Source: CADCTM01 sp049671305
GTDB taxonomy: Bacteria > Cyanobacteriota > Cyanobacteriia > Cyanobacteriales > Coleofasciculaceae
Assembly: GCA_049671305.1 (NCBI GenBank)
Contig: JBATUR010000017.1
Span: forward strand, 62,001 to 126,000
Reading direction: 5' to 3'
DNA: 64,000 bases
Shown here: positions 45,795 to 54,627 of the stretch, one piece after another
How positions within the stretch are numbered: the first letter of the stretch is position 1
Layout: every line of letters starts with the position of its first letter
The notes under the pieces: model-generated
The model's database searches: none
What the model saw: only the letters and a program-made list of their open reading frames with translations
What the model was told of the DNA's origin: nothing
Made by a program: the position numbers and the translations under genes

Positions 45795-46844
45795 GTGAGT
45801 GAAATGAATCTCCCAAACTGGAATCAAATTGCCGATCGCGTTTTACAAAATGAATTGTTAACTCGCGAGGAAAGTTTGGCAATCTTAAATGCACCGGATG
45901 TGGTTATTTTAGAACAGTTGGCAGCAGCTTATCGAGTTCGTCATCACAGCTTTGGTAATCGTGTTCGCTTACATTTTCTTTTAAATGCTCAAAGTGGTCT
46001 TTGTCCAGAAGATTGTCATTATTGTTCACAGTCTAAAATCTCAATGGCGGAGATTGAAAAGTATCCGCTTTTGAGTCAAGAAAAAATTCTTGGTGCAGCA
46101 GAAAGAGCGGCGCAACTTAAGGCTGGTACATTTTGTATGGTAATCTCAGGGCGATCGCCTTCTGAATCGGTTTTTGGTCGTGTTTTGGAGGCGGTGCGCG
46201 AGGTTAAGGCTAATTATAATCTGAAAGTTTGTGCTTGTTTGGGGTTATTAAGTCAAGAGCAAACTCAACGACTTGCTGATGCTGGAGTTGATCGGGTAAA
46301 TCATAACCTCAATACGTCGGAAAATTATCACGCAGATATTTGTACGACACATGAATTTAGCGATCGCACTTCCACTGTACAAAATGTTAAGGCAGCAGGC
46401 ATCACTACTTGTTCCGGTGGCATTTTCGGTATGGGAGAATCTGATCAGGATGTGATTGATTTGGCGCTGTCGTTGCGAGAATTAAATGTAACAAGTGTAC
46501 CTGTTAATTTTTTGATTCCCATTCCTGGCACACCGTTTGAGCATTTGCAAAAACTTAATCCTCGCCGTTGTTTGCGGATTTTGTGCTTGTTTCGCTTCCT
46601 TTTACCAACTCAAGAAATTAGAATTGCGGGGGGAAGAGAAGTACATTTGCGATCATTACAACCACTTGGATTATATGCAGCCAATTCCATTTTTATTGGT
46701 GATTATTTAACTACGCCAGGGCAAGCAGTAAATCAAGATTGGGAGATGATTCAAGACGCCGGATTTGTGCTAGAAGCTGCGGATGGATCACCGTTGCAAG
46801 ATGCCAAGGAATCATTAAAAGCTATGCCTACTGCTGTAATTTAA
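45795..46844 (+). CDS. bioB: biotin synthase BioB
   Basis: Radical SAM enzyme inserting sulfur into dethiobiotin. 349 residues. The cluster motif is CPEDCHYC (CxxxCxxC), followed by QSKIS; NHNLNTSENYH and the C-terminal AGGREVHLRSLQPLGLYAANSIFIGDYLTT are all BioB hallmarks. Start GTG 45795 or ATG 45804 (MNLPNW). Cotranscribed with bioA. bioF, bioC and bioD are not in the window. Confidence 0.96.
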   Translation: MSEMNLPNWNQIADRVLQNELLTREESLAILNAPDVVILEQLAAAYRVRHHSFGNRVRLHFLLNAQSGLCPEDCHYCSQSKISMAEIEKYPLLSQEKILGAAERAAQLKAGTFCMVISGRSPSESVFGRVLEAVREVKANYNLKVCACLGLLSQEQTQRLADAGVDRVNHNLNTSENYHADICTTHEFSDRTSTVQNVKAAGITTCSGGIFGMGESDQDVIDLALSLRELNVTSVPVNFLIPIPGTPFEHLQKLNPRRCLRILCLFRFLLPTQEIRIAGGREVHLRSLQPLGLYAANSIFIGDYLTTPGQAVNQDWEMIQDAGFVLEAADGSPLQDAKESLKAMPTAVI

Positions 46845-46860
46845 AATTTCAGTTAATAGT

Positions 46861-46882
46861 AGGGGCGCAAGGTTTGCGCCCT
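46861..46882. repeat. GC palindrome after bioB
   Basis: GGGCGCAA (46863-46870)/TTGCGCCC (46874-46881) with a 3-nt loop. The surrounding GTAGGGGCGCAAG wording is common in dispersed cyanobacterial intergenic repeats. It lies between the convergent bioB and csbD stops, where it could also terminate transcription. Confidence 0.6.
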
Positions 46883-46898
46883 CCATGCTGACTAGAAT

Positions 46899-47081
46899 CT
46901 AATCAATAATTTTTTTGATTTTATCTTTGACATTTTCAACAATATGACGCCCTTCTGCTTCTGCTTGCTTGGCTTTTCCTTGTGCTTGGGCTTTAGGATT
47001 ATCAGTTATATTGCCGACAGTTTCTTGAACTTTGCCCTCAATATTTTTAGCCGTTGCCTTAATTCGATCTTCTAAGCTCAC
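46899..47081 (-). CDS. CsbD-family stress protein
   Basis: A 60-residue hydrophilic protein: SLEDRIKATAKNIEGKVQETVGNITDNPKAQAQGKAKQ..., the standard CsbD-like pattern. Family members are small, intrinsically flexible proteins induced in general stress; their molecular role is unsettled. Monocistronic by layout. Confidence 0.9.
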   Translation of the reverse strand: MSLEDRIKATAKNIEGKVQETVGNITDNPKAQAQGKAKQAEAEGRHIVENVKDKIKKIID

Positions 47082-47231
47082 TTTAGCTCTCCTCGTCTAG
47101 TTTAAGAAAGGACTTTTGATTAAAATCAGCACTTTTACACAGGCTTGCTACTGAAAGTATAAGGGGCTGCAGCAACAGGTTATATTTATCTTTAAATAGA
47201 TTAATATCCCCTTTCAAATTTTTACCACAAA

Positions 47232-48167
47232 TTAGCCGCCAAACCGCTCCAACAACTCCTCACGAGAAAGAGTAAGCAGCACACGAGTCAACTCTTCGGT
47301 GGGTAACTGTAGCAGAAAAGCGATCGCTTGCGATAATTCCTCATCCAATGATCCAAATCTAACTATAAGAACATTTTCAATCATCTGTCGTCTTTCTTCT
47401 TGTTTGCCTTCTTGCTTGCCTTCTTGCTTGCCTTCTTGCTTACCTTCTTGCCTGCCTTCTTCTACTGCTTCTTCTCGCCAACGTAGATAAGCTGGTGATA
47501 AATTCATAAACAACTCCTGATCATCATTACTTAAATTTTCACCTACTGTTAGATTAATACGCCAGTTTGCCAAAAGTTCCAAGATATTACGCTTTAAAGG
47601 GTGCCCTTCAGGAAGTGCCACCAACTCATCCACCGCTTGCCTTTGAGTCGCATCTCTTCCTAATAATCTTAGCCAAAGAGTTTCATCTGTAATTGGTAAC
47701 TGGTTAATTGCCAGCAGCGCCGTTTTCTGCAACTCAGGCAGAAAATAAACACCATTCATCCAACCAGTATCAGCTAGTTTTGAGCCAAATCCGTTCAGTA
47801 GAGAAGGCGAACAAGAAGGTGATAAAATCCATAAGTTGGGTAAATCAGCTTCTAAAAGCGTCTTTCTTTCACGTCGCGCTTTTCGTAACAACTCACCGTG
47901 AAAAGAATACAACTTTAGCAGGCAATTTCGCACTTCCACGGCACTAGGTGCATTCCGATAAGGCTCTAGTAAACAAGCAGATGATGCCATTTTACCTAAC
48001 AATCCCAAATGCTGCAATTCTATTGATGATGACTGTTTTGGTACAAATGAAACATCGACTTGACGGACTTCACTAGAAACATCTCGGCTAGTTTCTACCT
48101 CACCTAAAGGTGCTAGTAATTCAGCTAAATATTGTTTAGCAAATTGATCGTGAGCTTGTCGTGTCAT
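47232..48167 (-). CDS. Rpn-family/DUF4351 nuclease-like protein
   Basis: A 311-residue protein of a large cyanobacterial paralogue family. Its N-terminal part resembles PD-(D/E)XK Rpn/transposase-31-like nucleases (HDQFAKQYLAELLAPLGEVE, EVRQVDVSFVP). A linker holds five EGxQ repeats (~residues 235-257) and the C-terminal DUF4351 helix bundle follows (RFGSLDEELSQAIAFLLQLPTEEL). Its ATG directly abuts the recQ stop, implying coupled translation with a DNA-repair helicase. Function unproven. Confidence 0.75.
   Translation of the reverse strand: MTRQAHDQFAKQYLAELLAPLGEVETSRDVSSEVRQVDVSFVPKQSSSIELQHLGLLGKMASSACLLEPYRNAPSAVEVRNCLLKLYSFHGELLRKARRERKTLLEADLPNLWILSPSCSPSLLNGFGSKLADTGWMNGVYFLPELQKTALLAINQLPITDETLWLRLLGRDATQRQAVDELVALPEGHPLKRNILELLANWRINLTVGENLSNDDQELFMNLSPAYLRWREEAVEEGRQEGKQEGKQEGKQEGKQEERRQMIENVLIVRFGSLDEELSQAIAFLLQLPTEELTRVLLTLSREELLERFGG
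47394..47463 (-). repeat. 12-bp tandem repeat encoding EGKQ
   Basis: About five imperfect copies of CTTCTTGCTTGC (plus strand), each adding Glu-Gly-Lys-Gln to the Rpn-like protein. Such slippage-prone, charged linkers are typical of this family. Confidence 0.8.
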
Positions 48168-50294
48168 CTAATTTTCCCGCCGCCACCAAGCACGTACTAA
48201 TTGAATATCTTCATAACTATAATCTTCTCCTAAATGTTCTTTAATAGTTTTTAGTGAATCAGCGCCAACAGTTTGAATTGCTTGCAGTATTGGTTGTTGC
48301 AATTCTTTAGAGACTAATCGATTTAAATCAATCGGCTGTTTCGTCTCCAATAATTCACTTAAATGAGTAATAATTGTGCGAGGAGTAAAGCCACGTTTTT
48401 GAGCAATTTCTTCTACACTCAAGCCTTGTTGATAAAATTGCAATGTGATCATATGAGTTGTGGCAGGCAAGGCAGCAGGCAGCTTTTGCTCTTGACAAAA
48501 TGCCCTGATTTCCGCCAAAAATTTATCACCATACTGATTAAGTTTATGAGTACCAACACCAGAAATTTCAGCAAAAGCTTCGATAGTTTCCGGTCGTTGT
48601 TGTGCCATTAGTTTAAGGCTAGAATCTGCAAAAACTACATAGGGTGGAACTGCTTGTGTGTCAGCTATTTGTTTCCTTAACTTACGCAACCGAGCAAAAA
48701 GAATTTCGATTTCTGCTCCTCTCGAATTAGGAGTAGATAATGCTTGATCAACAGAAGTTTGAGTAATGGCAATTTGAACAGAACGTTGACTTCTTAAGAC
48801 TTCCCAACTAAGCTTATTAAGCTTCAAAACGCGATAGCCATCAGTAGTTTCATCGACTAAACCTTGATGTAAAAGCGACCGCGCCAGCATTTTCCAAGCT
48901 TCTGCACTTCTATCTTTACCAATGCCATAAGTAGATAAAAGATGATGTCCATTTTGTTCGATTTTCTGCTTTCGAGAACCTCGCAAGACATCAATAATAT
49001 GAGTCATGCCAAATCGCTCTCGGCAACGCGCTACACAGGAGAGAAATTTTTGCGCCTCAATTGTCCAATCTTCTACAGGTTTAGGAGTACGACAATTATC
49101 ACAATTATCACAATTTCCGGGAAATCTTTCACCAAAATAACTGAGTTGAATGGTACGGCGACAATCTGATCCTTCCGCATATTCTATGACTTGACGTAAC
49201 TGTTGACGGGCAACTCTTTGTTCCTCTGGATCAGGTTTTTGCTCAATTAAATAATCAACTTTACGGATATCGCCGGCACCAAAAAATAGAGTACAATAAG
49301 ATGTCTCTCCATCTCTGCCTGCACGTCCTGATTCTTGATAATAACTTTCTAAATTGCGGGGTAAATCGTAGTGGATTACAAAGCGTACATCGGGTTTATT
49401 AATTCCCATGCCAAAAGCAACTGTTGCTACCATAATTTGCACATCATCTCGGATGAAACGAGTTTGGTTTTCGCTTCTTTCTTGATTACTTAATCCAGCA
49501 TGATAAGGTAGTGCAGTAAAGCCATCTTGTTGTAACTGGGAAGCAACTTCATCAACTTGGCGACGACTGAAACAATAGATAATTCCTGAACCTTGATGAG
49601 AGCGAATTTTTGTTAAGAGTTGCTTGTAACTTTGGCGCTCTTTTGGTATTACTTCATAATAGAGGTTAGGGCGGTTGAAGCTAGCAAGATGAATGCTTGG
49701 TTCTTGGAGTGTGAGTTGTTGAATGATGTCTTGACGTACACGCCCGGTGGCGGTGGCGGTGAGGGCAAGCAGGGGGATATCGGGATAACGTTGGCGTAAT
49801 TGTTTCATCTGCCGATATTCGGGGCGAAAGTCGTGCCCCCACTCGGATACGCAGTGTGCCTCATCAATGGCAAAGGCGGATATGCCGATATGCGATCGCA
49901 CTCTATCCAAAAATGGCAGAAATCTTTCCCCCAAAAGCCTTTCTGGTGCGACGTAAAGCAATTTTATCTTGCCATTAAGTATTGCCGTTTCACGCGATCG
50001 CACATCTTCCATTCGCAAGCTACTATTAAGGAATGTTGCCCCAATTCCATTATCTTGCAAGGCATCAACTTGGTCTTGCATCAGCGCAATTAAAGGTGAG
50101 ACAACCACTGTCAAACCAGGTTTGAGTAATGCTGGCAGTTGGAAGCACAACGACTTGCCGCCGCCTGTTGGCATAATAATTAGTAAATCTCGATTAGAAA
50201 GCGCTTCTTCAACAATTTGTTCTTGCCCTGGACGGAATGTATCATAACCGAAGAAGTGTTTGAGGGCTTCCTCCAAAGATTGAAATTCAGACAT
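48168..50294 (-). CDS. recQ: ATP-dependent DNA helicase RecQ
   Basis: 3'-5' helicase for recombination and fork repair. 708 residues: Walker A MPTGGGKSLCFQLPA, DEAH in AIDEAHCVSEWGHDFRPEY, motif VI RAGRDGE, the RQC zinc site C-terminal to C in CRRTIQLSYFGERFPGNCDNCDNC, an HRDC domain (~525-600, FARLRKLRKQIADTQAVPPYVVF). An extra C-terminal helix-turn-helix segment (EEIAQKRGFTPRTIITHLSELL) is found in many RecQ proteins. Upstream partner of the Rpn-like gene. Confidence 0.96.
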   Translation of the reverse strand: MSEFQSLEEALKHFFGYDTFRPGQEQIVEEALSNRDLLIIMPTGGGKSLCFQLPALLKPGLTVVVSPLIALMQDQVDALQDNGIGATFLNSSLRMEDVRSRETAILNGKIKLLYVAPERLLGERFLPFLDRVRSHIGISAFAIDEAHCVSEWGHDFRPEYRQMKQLRQRYPDIPLLALTATATGRVRQDIIQQLTLQEPSIHLASFNRPNLYYEVIPKERQSYKQLLTKIRSHQGSGIIYCFSRRQVDEVASQLQQDGFTALPYHAGLSNQERSENQTRFIRDDVQIMVATVAFGMGINKPDVRFVIHYDLPRNLESYYQESGRAGRDGETSYCTLFFGAGDIRKVDYLIEQKPDPEEQRVARQQLRQVIEYAEGSDCRRTIQLSYFGERFPGNCDNCDNCRTPKPVEDWTIEAQKFLSCVARCRERFGMTHIIDVLRGSRKQKIEQNGHHLLSTYGIGKDRSAEAWKMLARSLLHQGLVDETTDGYRVLKLNKLSWEVLRSQRSVQIAITQTSVDQALSTPNSRGAEIEILFARLRKLRKQIADTQAVPPYVVFADSSLKLMAQQRPETIEAFAEISGVGTHKLNQYGDKFLAEIRAFCQEQKLPAALPATTHMITLQFYQQGLSVEEIAQKRGFTPRTIITHLSELLETKQPIDLNRLVSKELQQPILQAIQTVGADSLKTIKEHLGEDYSYEDIQLVRAWWRREN

Positions 50295-50440
50295 AGTTAA
50301 AGGTGGGGAGGATAAGGATGGGATTATTTTAGAACTACAGATAAATACGGATGATTTTACTTGCTATCTATTTAGCAACCAACTTTTTTGACGACTTACC
50401 TTCATAATAGTAGTTAGACAGTTTATTAACTAAAATAACA

Positions 50441-50725
50441 ATGCCAAAAGCAATCTGGAATGGTACAGTCCTCGCCGAAAGCGACAAGTGTGAAGTCGTA
50501 GAAGGTAACCAATACTTCCCTGCTGACTCAATTGACAAGCAGTACTTTAAAGACAGCAATACCCATACCACTTGCCCTTGGAAAGGTACTGCTAGCTACT
50601 ACACTATTGAAGTAGATGGACAACAAAATAAAGATGCTGCTTGGTATTACCCAGAAGCTAAAGATAAAGCCAAAAATATCGAAGGATATATTGATTTCTG
50701 GAAAGGTGTAAAAGTCGAAAGTTAG
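50441..50725 (+). CDS. DUF427 protein
   Basis: A 94-residue single DUF427 domain: AIWNGTVLAESDKCEVVEGNQYFP, THTTCPWKGTASYYTI, AAWYYPEAKDKAKNIEGYIDFWKGVKVE, all typical. The fold is a small beta-barrel of unknown role. Monocistronic, ending at a bidirectional terminator. Confidence 0.92.
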   Translation: MPKAIWNGTVLAESDKCEVVEGNQYFPADSIDKQYFKDSNTHTTCPWKGTASYYTIEVDGQQNKDAAWYYPEAKDKAKNIEGYIDFWKGVKVES

Positions 50726-50741
50726 CCCTTTGTTAAGATTT

Positions 50742-50772
50742 TTCATAGGGGTAAGCAACATACCCCTATGAA
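50742..50772. terminator. bidirectional terminator
   Basis: Perfect 12-bp stem TTCATAGGGGTA (50742-50753)/TACCCCTATGAA (50761-50772), 7-nt loop, flanked by T-rich on the plus side and A-rich (T on the minus) on the other. It serves the convergent DUF427 and 50766-51107 genes and overlaps the latter's stop. Confidence 0.88.
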
Positions 50773-51107
50773 GTTTTATTTTTTAATTTAGCAATAGTTT
50801 TGATTGCCTCAAGCAGCTCTTTTTTATAATCTTTGTCTTCAGCAGCGGCACTGACGATGGCGCTGGCAATGCTTTTTCTAGCATTCATTTCACTACTAAT
50901 TAAGCTATTAATCATATCTAATTGAGCATCAAGAATTTTGTCACGTTTTTCATACCAAGTTGCAAGTGTTTCTGAGATTTTCTCATAATCATCAGACAAA
51001 GTATCGGCAATTTTATCTAGGCTATCTCGATCTTGAGCCGAAAAAAGCCCCTTCTGAGTTCTCAGCAATTGAGTGAAAGCTTCAATGTTCTGTTCGTGAA
51101 ATGACAT
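50766..51107 (-). CDS. hypothetical helical protein
   Basis: About 113 residues from MSFHEQN (ATG 51107; an alternative ATG at 51113 adds two). The sequence is strongly charged and predicted mostly helical (SLDKIADTLSDDYEKISETLATWYEKRDKILD). No family recognised. The stop falls inside a good terminator, supporting it as a real gene. Confidence 0.55.
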   Translation of the reverse strand: MSFHEQNIEAFTQLLRTQKGLFSAQDRDSLDKIADTLSDDYEKISETLATWYEKRDKILDAQLDMINSLISSEMNARKSIASAIVSAAAEDKDYKKELLEAIKTIAKLKNKTS

Positions 51108-51394
51108 TACCATTATTTCTATCTTTTTTAACTTGACAAGTTTACTGTTTAATGCGGCAAACAGGAATAGAGCAAGTAATTTTGTTACAACTTTTCAAGT
51201 ATTGTTATTTTGCTCTGCCTCTTTTATAAAATTTTATAATTAAAACTATTAAAAAAATACACTGAAACTTTAATGGTAATACAGTCCCAAACCGACTTAT
51301 GATTTACTTATAGAAAAAAAGTTTAGCTATGCTGATTACCAGTTTGTTAGACTTCTCTCAAATTAAGTAATTTTACTCACAATAAATAAAGCAA

Positions 51395-53176
51395 ATGGAC
51401 AAATTACTTTTACTTATAGGATTAATAGTTGGTTCAATCATCACTTGGTTAATTACAAACAAACGCACAAATGTACGCAACCAGGTAAATCAAGACCGTA
51501 CGAAGCAGATATTATTTCAGTTGGAAGCAAGAATCGATGAATTGCAATTACGATTGAACAAAGACAGTCAAAATCTTAAAGCTTCTGCTCAAAATATATC
51601 GCAAATTCCATCACAGCTTTCAGAATTGTCTACAAAAATAGAAACTGCAACTGATGAACGTTCCCATCTACAATCTCAATTAGCGGAACTACATACTCAA
51701 CTTGAGAGAAATAATCAAGATAGTCTAGATGTACATTCTCAATTATTAGAAATACCAGCTCAGATAGAAAACATTGCTCAAGAAAATGTACCGATATATT
51801 CTCAAATAAATCAAATACAAAGTCAGCTACAATCAACAAATCAAGAGCGCTCACAACTTCATTCTCAACTAGCTCAATTGCAAAATGAAATAGAGATAAT
51901 TAATCAAGAGAACATACCAATATCTACACAATTAATACAAATACAAAGTCAGCTAGAATCAACAAATCAAGAGCGTTCACAACTTCATTCTCAACTAGCT
52001 CAATTGCAAAATCAAGTAGAGATAAGTAATCAAGAAAATGTACCGATATATTCTCAAATAAATCAAATACAAAGTCAGCTAGAATCAACAAATCAAGAGC
52101 GATCACAACTTCATTCCGAGGTTTTATTACTGGACAGTCAAGTCAAAGCAACTTGTGAGGATATATCACCTTTAAGCTCTCAATTATCTGAATTAAAAAA
52201 TCAGTTGGAGGCTACTAATCAAGAGCGTTACGAACTGCAATCTCAACTAACTCAACTGCAAAAACAACTAGAGGAAAATCATCAAGAAAATCTCTCAACA
52301 CACTCTCAGTTAACTAAATTACAAGCTCAAATTCAGGAAACGGCTGACTGGCGAGCACAAATACACAACCAACTTGCTCAAACAAAAAATCAGTCAGAAC
52401 CAACTCATTTAGAAATTGAAGAATTACAGTCTGAGTTTCAAGAATTAACACCTGTTTCTAGCAACAAAATTACCAAAAGTAGTGTGATAATTGTGGCACA
52501 GCAAGGGCAGGGAGATTACAGTACGATTACTGAAGCAATTCAACACGCTAAAGCCGGTACACGTATTTTTGTACGTCCAGGTTTATATAGAGAAAGCGTA
52601 ATTATTGACAAGTCTTTGGAACTTATTGGTGATGGTGATTTGACTGATATTATTATTGAGAGCGAGGACTCAGCTTGTTTGTTAATGCAAGCTGAATACG
52701 CCTTAGTTAGCGGTATAACTATGAGTGAAATTGGCAGACATTACGCTGTGAATATTCCTCAAGGACAGTTGGTAATTGAAGATTGCGACTTGACGGCTAA
52801 TAGCAACTATACTGTTATTGCCATCGGTGGTGCTAATTCCAACCCAATCATCCGACGCTGCTTGATTCATGATGGCAAATGGAATGGTATTTGGGTTTCT
52901 AATAATGCCAGAGGCACAGTAGAAGACTGTGAAATTTATGATAACGGCGGTGCTGGAGTGGGAATTGGACAAGGTGCAAAACTTCTGATCCGTCAGTGTG
53001 AAATTAATGCCAACGGCGGAAAAGCGATCGCAGTTTATAATAATGGTGCCGCAACAGTTGAAGACTGCGACTTGACAAAAAACGCTAGTGGTGCATGGAG
53101 TATTGCTCAAGGTGGCTATGTGCGTAGTACCAGAAACAACGACGGGTCAGCTTTAGCCGTCTCTGAGTCTAACTAA
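51395..53176 (+). CDS. membrane-anchored coiled-coil and right-handed beta-helix protein
   Basis: 593 residues. An N-terminal membrane anchor (residues ~3-20, LLLLIGLIVGSIITWLI) is followed by a long coiled coil to ~345 made of Gln/Ser/Leu heptad-like repeats. From ~365 there is a pectinesterase/NosD-like right-handed beta-helix (QGDYSTITEAIQHAKAGTRIFVRPGLYRESVIIDKSLELIGDG, then repeated IRRCLIHDGKWNGIWVSNNARG-type coils). The catalytic residues of pectin enzymes are not evident. It is probably a structural or binding protein with a rod-like stalk. Substrate unknown. Confidence 0.75.
   Translation: MDKLLLLIGLIVGSIITWLITNKRTNVRNQVNQDRTKQILFQLEARIDELQLRLNKDSQNLKASAQNISQIPSQLSELSTKIETATDERSHLQSQLAELHTQLERNNQDSLDVHSQLLEIPAQIENIAQENVPIYSQINQIQSQLQSTNQERSQLHSQLAQLQNEIEIINQENIPISTQLIQIQSQLESTNQERSQLHSQLAQLQNQVEISNQENVPIYSQINQIQSQLESTNQERSQLHSEVLLLDSQVKATCEDISPLSSQLSELKNQLEATNQERYELQSQLTQLQKQLEENHQENLSTHSQLTKLQAQIQETADWRAQIHNQLAQTKNQSEPTHLEIEELQSEFQELTPVSSNKITKSSVIIVAQQGQGDYSTITEAIQHAKAGTRIFVRPGLYRESVIIDKSLELIGDGDLTDIIIESEDSACLLMQAEYALVSGITMSEIGRHYAVNIPQGQLVIEDCDLTANSNYTVIAIGGANSNPIIRRCLIHDGKWNGIWVSNNARGTVEDCEIYDNGGAGVGIGQGAKLLIRQCEINANGGKAIAVYNNGAATVEDCDLTKNASGAWSIAQGGYVRSTRNNDGSALAVSESN
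51770..52110 (+). repeat. 126-bp (42-residue) tandem repeat, about 2.7 copies
   Basis: The shared stretch beginning AGTCAGCTA recurs at 51821, 51947 and 52073, exactly 126 bp apart, with only scattered substitutions. It encodes 42-residue coiled-coil units (IQSQLESTNQERSQLHSQLA). Confidence 0.85.
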
Positions 53177-53252
53177 AATTCAGAATTAGAAAGTTGTTGC
53201 AAAAAATTGAAAAACTTAGAGTTTTTGTTGCTATAATCTCTAAGGCACGAAA

Positions 53253-53334
53253 GCGGATGTGGCGGAATTGGCAGACGCGCTAGATTTAGGTTCTAGTACC
53301 GCAAGGTGTGAAGGTTCAAGTCCTTTCATCCGCA
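53253..53334 (+). tRNA. tRNA-Leu (anticodon UAG)
   Basis: 82 nt, class II with a variable arm. Acceptor stem GCGGATG/CATCCGC, discriminator A, anticodon stem CTAGA/TCTAG around loop TTTAGGT (anticodon TAG), T-arm GGTTCAAGTCC. CCA is not encoded. Its 3' 55 bases are duplicated at 56379-56433, the hallmark of integration at this gene; the tRNA itself remains intact. Confidence 0.95.
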
Positions 53335-53335
53335 T
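53280..53335. repeat. attL: 56-bp direct repeat, left copy (tRNA 3' part)
   Basis: Identical over 56 bp to 56379-56434, running from the anticodon stem through the acceptor end plus one base. It gives the element's left junction and restores the tRNA. Confidence 0.88.
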
Positions 53336-53410
53336 TTAAGATTTGGTAAGGATTCTGGCTTATAGGTTAGCTGGAATCCTTAACTTATTTTTGGCTATAT
53401 TTTGTCTTTT

Positions 53411-53430
53411 TTGCTATCAACTGGCTATCA
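53411..53430. repeat. putative integrase arm sites, left
   Basis: TTGCTATCA (53411-53419) and TGGCTATCA (53422-53430), 11 bp apart. The same pair with the same spacing occurs near the right end. Confidence 0.45.
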
Positions 53431-53466
53431 TAGCTATGACGCGCTAGAGTTTTGATATCCAAGACG

Positions 53467-53544
53467 ATGAATACTACACAAACCAAAGCAGCTAAGGGAA
53501 CAGTAAGCTGTTTGAACATATGGGAGGAATTGAACAGTCTGTAA
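53467..53544 (+). pseudogene. possible N-terminal remnant of a tyrosine integrase
   Basis: 25 codons, MNTTQTKAAKGTVS then diverging to a stop. The KGTVS opening matches my memory of cyanobacterial tRNA-site integrases, which begin with a similar stretch, and its position next to attL fits. The match is too short to be more than suggestive. Confidence 0.3.
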
Positions 53545-53735
53545 AAAGAGCTAAAGATTACTGCGATAGAACGATTAAAAAAGATAATCTACCTGACAAG
53601 GTTTCAAATGATTTAGAGAAAAATTCTTATAAAAATGCAGAAAAAAGTGAATCTTTAAATGCATTACTGTCACTCTATTTTGTTGAAATTCAAGCAGCAA
53701 ATCAAATATATTGTCCTAATACAAGCAAAAATTAG
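53520..53735 (+). CDS. hypothetical 71-residue protein of the element
   Basis: ATG 53520; charged, helical (KRAKDYCDRTIKKDNLPDKV). No family recognised. It overlaps the integrase-like fragment in another frame. Shine-Dalgarno is weak. Confidence 0.35.
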   Translation: MGGIEQSVKRAKDYCDRTIKKDNLPDKVSNDLEKNSYKNAEKSESLNALLSLYFVEIQAANQIYCPNTSKN

Positions 53736-53784
53736 ATGATTGGTTTGGTGATAGAGGTCATTATTTTAACTAGGAGGATTGCAG

Positions 53785-54165
53785 GTGGGTTTTTTCAAAG
53801 GTATCGGTAAGGTTGTTGGTAAGGTTGTTGGTAATGTTGTTGGTGGTGCTTTAGAAATTGCTGGTACGTTAACTGATACTGAACTTCTTAAAAAAGCTGG
53901 ACAAGGAGTTCATCAGGTAACTTCTATGTCAGGTGAAGTACTAGGAAGTTTAGTTGATGCCACTGTTACAACAACTCATGGAGTTATCACTAAAGATGGA
54001 GAGAAAGTAAAAGAAGGATTAGGGGATGCTGGTAATGCTGTTGTAATAACTGCTGGTGCAGTAGGAACAGCAATCAAACATACCGCAGTAGGTACGGCTA
54101 AAGTTGTTCATGATGTTCTGAGTGATGCTCCTAACATTGATGCTTCTAACTCTGAGCAGCAGTAG
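53785..54165 (+). CDS. hypothetical Gly/Val-rich 126-residue protein of the element
   Basis: GTG start at 53785 with AGGAGGA at 53772-53778; a TTG at 53779 touches the Shine-Dalgarno and is rejected. The N-terminus holds a repeated GKVVGxVVG unit (12-bp DNA repeat), then a Gly/Ala/Thr-rich, weakly hydrophobic body and an acidic tail. No domain recognised. The amphipathic repeat could associate with membranes; that is speculation. Confidence 0.6.
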   Translation: MGFFKGIGKVVGKVVGNVVGGALEIAGTLTDTELLKKAGQGVHQVTSMSGEVLGSLVDATVTTTHGVITKDGEKVKEGLGDAGNAVVITAGAVGTAIKHTAVGTAKVVHDVLSDAPNIDASNSEQQ

Positions 54166-54280
54166 AGTAGTCTTAGTCTTATCAGAATACCTCCATAGGG
54201 GATTAAGCCGTTATGGATGTATTTTCTATTTAATTTAGTTAATTCCTCTTAGGACATTTACTATCCCAGTAGCTAAATAA

Positions 54281-54595
54281 TTATGGATGTGAATCTTCAC
54301 CATAATCATCACATAGAGGATAAGAACCAAATCGACTACCGTTATATTCACGCGCTAAGTATCCACAATACTTATTAGCATCGTCGTAATCCCAACTATT
54401 ACATTCATATAACGTTCGGCGGTAGTCATCCTTAAAAAAATTGCTCCTTTCTATCTCTGGTCTTGATTTACTAATAGTCTGTGAATCGAGTTTAGCTATC
54501 TCCTGTGATTCCCAGTAATTGTCTGATATTGATTTAAGAATTGCCTCAAAAGCAAAACCTCGTCCTGAAAAAACTAGTCCGTCATAAACTCTCAT
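54281..54595 (-). CDS. hypothetical 104-residue protein of the element
   Basis: ATG 54595 (MRVYDGLVFSGRGFAFE), preceded by AAGGAG. Polar, with a Tyr/Asp/Arg-rich C-terminal half (YCGYLAREYNGSRFGSYPLCDDYGED). No family recognised. Tandem minus-strand terminators lie just upstream (54628-54706), so expression may depend on read-through or on a promoter in the 33-bp gap. Confidence 0.55.
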   Translation of the reverse strand: MRVYDGLVFSGRGFAFEAILKSISDNYWESQEIAKLDSQTISKSRPEIERSNFFKDDYRRTLYECNSWDYDDANKYCGYLAREYNGSRFGSYPLCDDYGEDSHP

Positions 54596-54627
54596 GATGT
54601 TTCTCCTTTTACTTTCAAAAAATGAGT

